Source: Aporrectodea caliginosa | Taxonomy: Eukaryota > Annelida > Clitellata > Crassiclitellata > Lumbricidae | Reading direction: 5' to 3' | DNA length: 64,000 bases | Assembly (NCBI GenBank): GCA_020284085.1 | Contig: JACEVL010000690.1 | Coordinates: 1-64,000, forward strand | Shown: positions 63,705 through 64,000 of the stretch, piece by piece | Layout: every line of letters begins with the position of its first letter | Numbering within the stretch: position 1 is the first letter of the stretch | Notes under the pieces: model-generated | The model's database searches: none | The model's input: only the letters and a program-made list of their open reading frames with translations | What the model was told of the DNA's origin: nothing | Translations under genes and position numbers: made by a program

Positions 63705-63930
63705 CAATAATACAATGCAACTGCATTTGATATCGCCCTTCTTCCAAAGGTGGCCCAAAGCTCAGAAGTGCACACGCCTCGGCGGCGCAAATGCAATAAT
63801 TATTATATTGCAGAGCAATTGTGCGCGAAGGACTTGCTCACGGTGCCTACACAATAATCGACCCGGACGAGTATCGAACCTGTACTCTCACGTTACAGTT
63901 AAACCGCTCTAACCAGTCTGTCACCGTGCC
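63705..63930 (-). repeat. tRNA-derived SINE, family B, best copy
   Basis: Reverse complement: GACTGGTTAGAGCGGTTTAA (A box), GTACAGGTTCGATACTCGTC (B box), CACCGTGAGCAAGTCCTTCG, GCAATTGCTCTGCAATATAA, then GAAGGGCGATATCAAATGCA. Matches 27047-27270 along its length. Confidence 0.82.
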
Positions 63931-64000
63931 ACACAGTCTGCCACCGTGCCAATGTCTTTAAACAGATGCATAAATACAGATTAAGCCAGGAAAACGGAGT

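Noticed and set aside
27047..63930. Repeated elements read as a CRISPR-like array
   Set aside because: The tandem units (27347, 27714, 30846, 48038, 56747) have no unique spacers, and the window is clearly eukaryotic.

Overview
The window is animal nuclear DNA. It has intron-rich genes with GT-AG splice sites, tRNA-derived SINEs, many DNA transposons and non-LTR retrotransposon fragments, and long simple repeats. The palindromic word TAGGCCTA recurs throughout the intergenic DNA. Together with two deuterostome-like genes, this suggests a marine invertebrate deuterostome, most likely an echinoderm. The lineage is an inference; the sequence does not name it.

Two protein-coding genes can be reconstructed exon by exon, both on the + strand, and every splice junction keeps the reading frame. 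(1) A bestrophin chloride channel spans 14040-26778 in 11 coding exons and encodes 609 residues. Its pore-neck residues and its acidic calcium clasp are intact. (2) A PINCH/LIMS-type five-LIM adaptor of integrin adhesions spans 38436-53332 in 13 coding exons and encodes 631 residues. Its last 323 residues are canonical PINCH. They are preceded by a tyrosine-rich 303-residue first coding exon that I do not recognise from any known PINCH protein. The two genes have no evident functional link.

Layout: 1-13.9 kb is CpG-rich intergenic DNA packed with non-autonomous hAT-type elements, many with perfect 8-bp target duplications, plus a hAT transposase relic. 14.0-26.8 kb is the bestrophin gene. Its intron 1 holds a complete mariner-superfamily transposon (14619-16147) with an intact transposase. 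Its intron 7 holds a decayed duplicate of exon 8. 27-38 kb is intergenic, with SINEs, two TA-flanked elements built of GGGGCAA motifs, a mariner-derived foldback, a 180-bp tandem array and hairpins. 38.4-53.3 kb is the PINCH gene, with hAT, piggyBac-like and SINE insertions in its introns. 53.4-64 kb is intergenic, with a minisatellite, two further copies of the element that opens the window, tandem LINE 3' fragments and simple repeats.

Base composition is patchy. The flanks are rich in CpG and TAGGCCTA, while both gene bodies look poor in both. This is the pattern expected from mosaic gene-body methylation. No tRNA, rRNA, CRISPR array or bacterial-type feature was seen.
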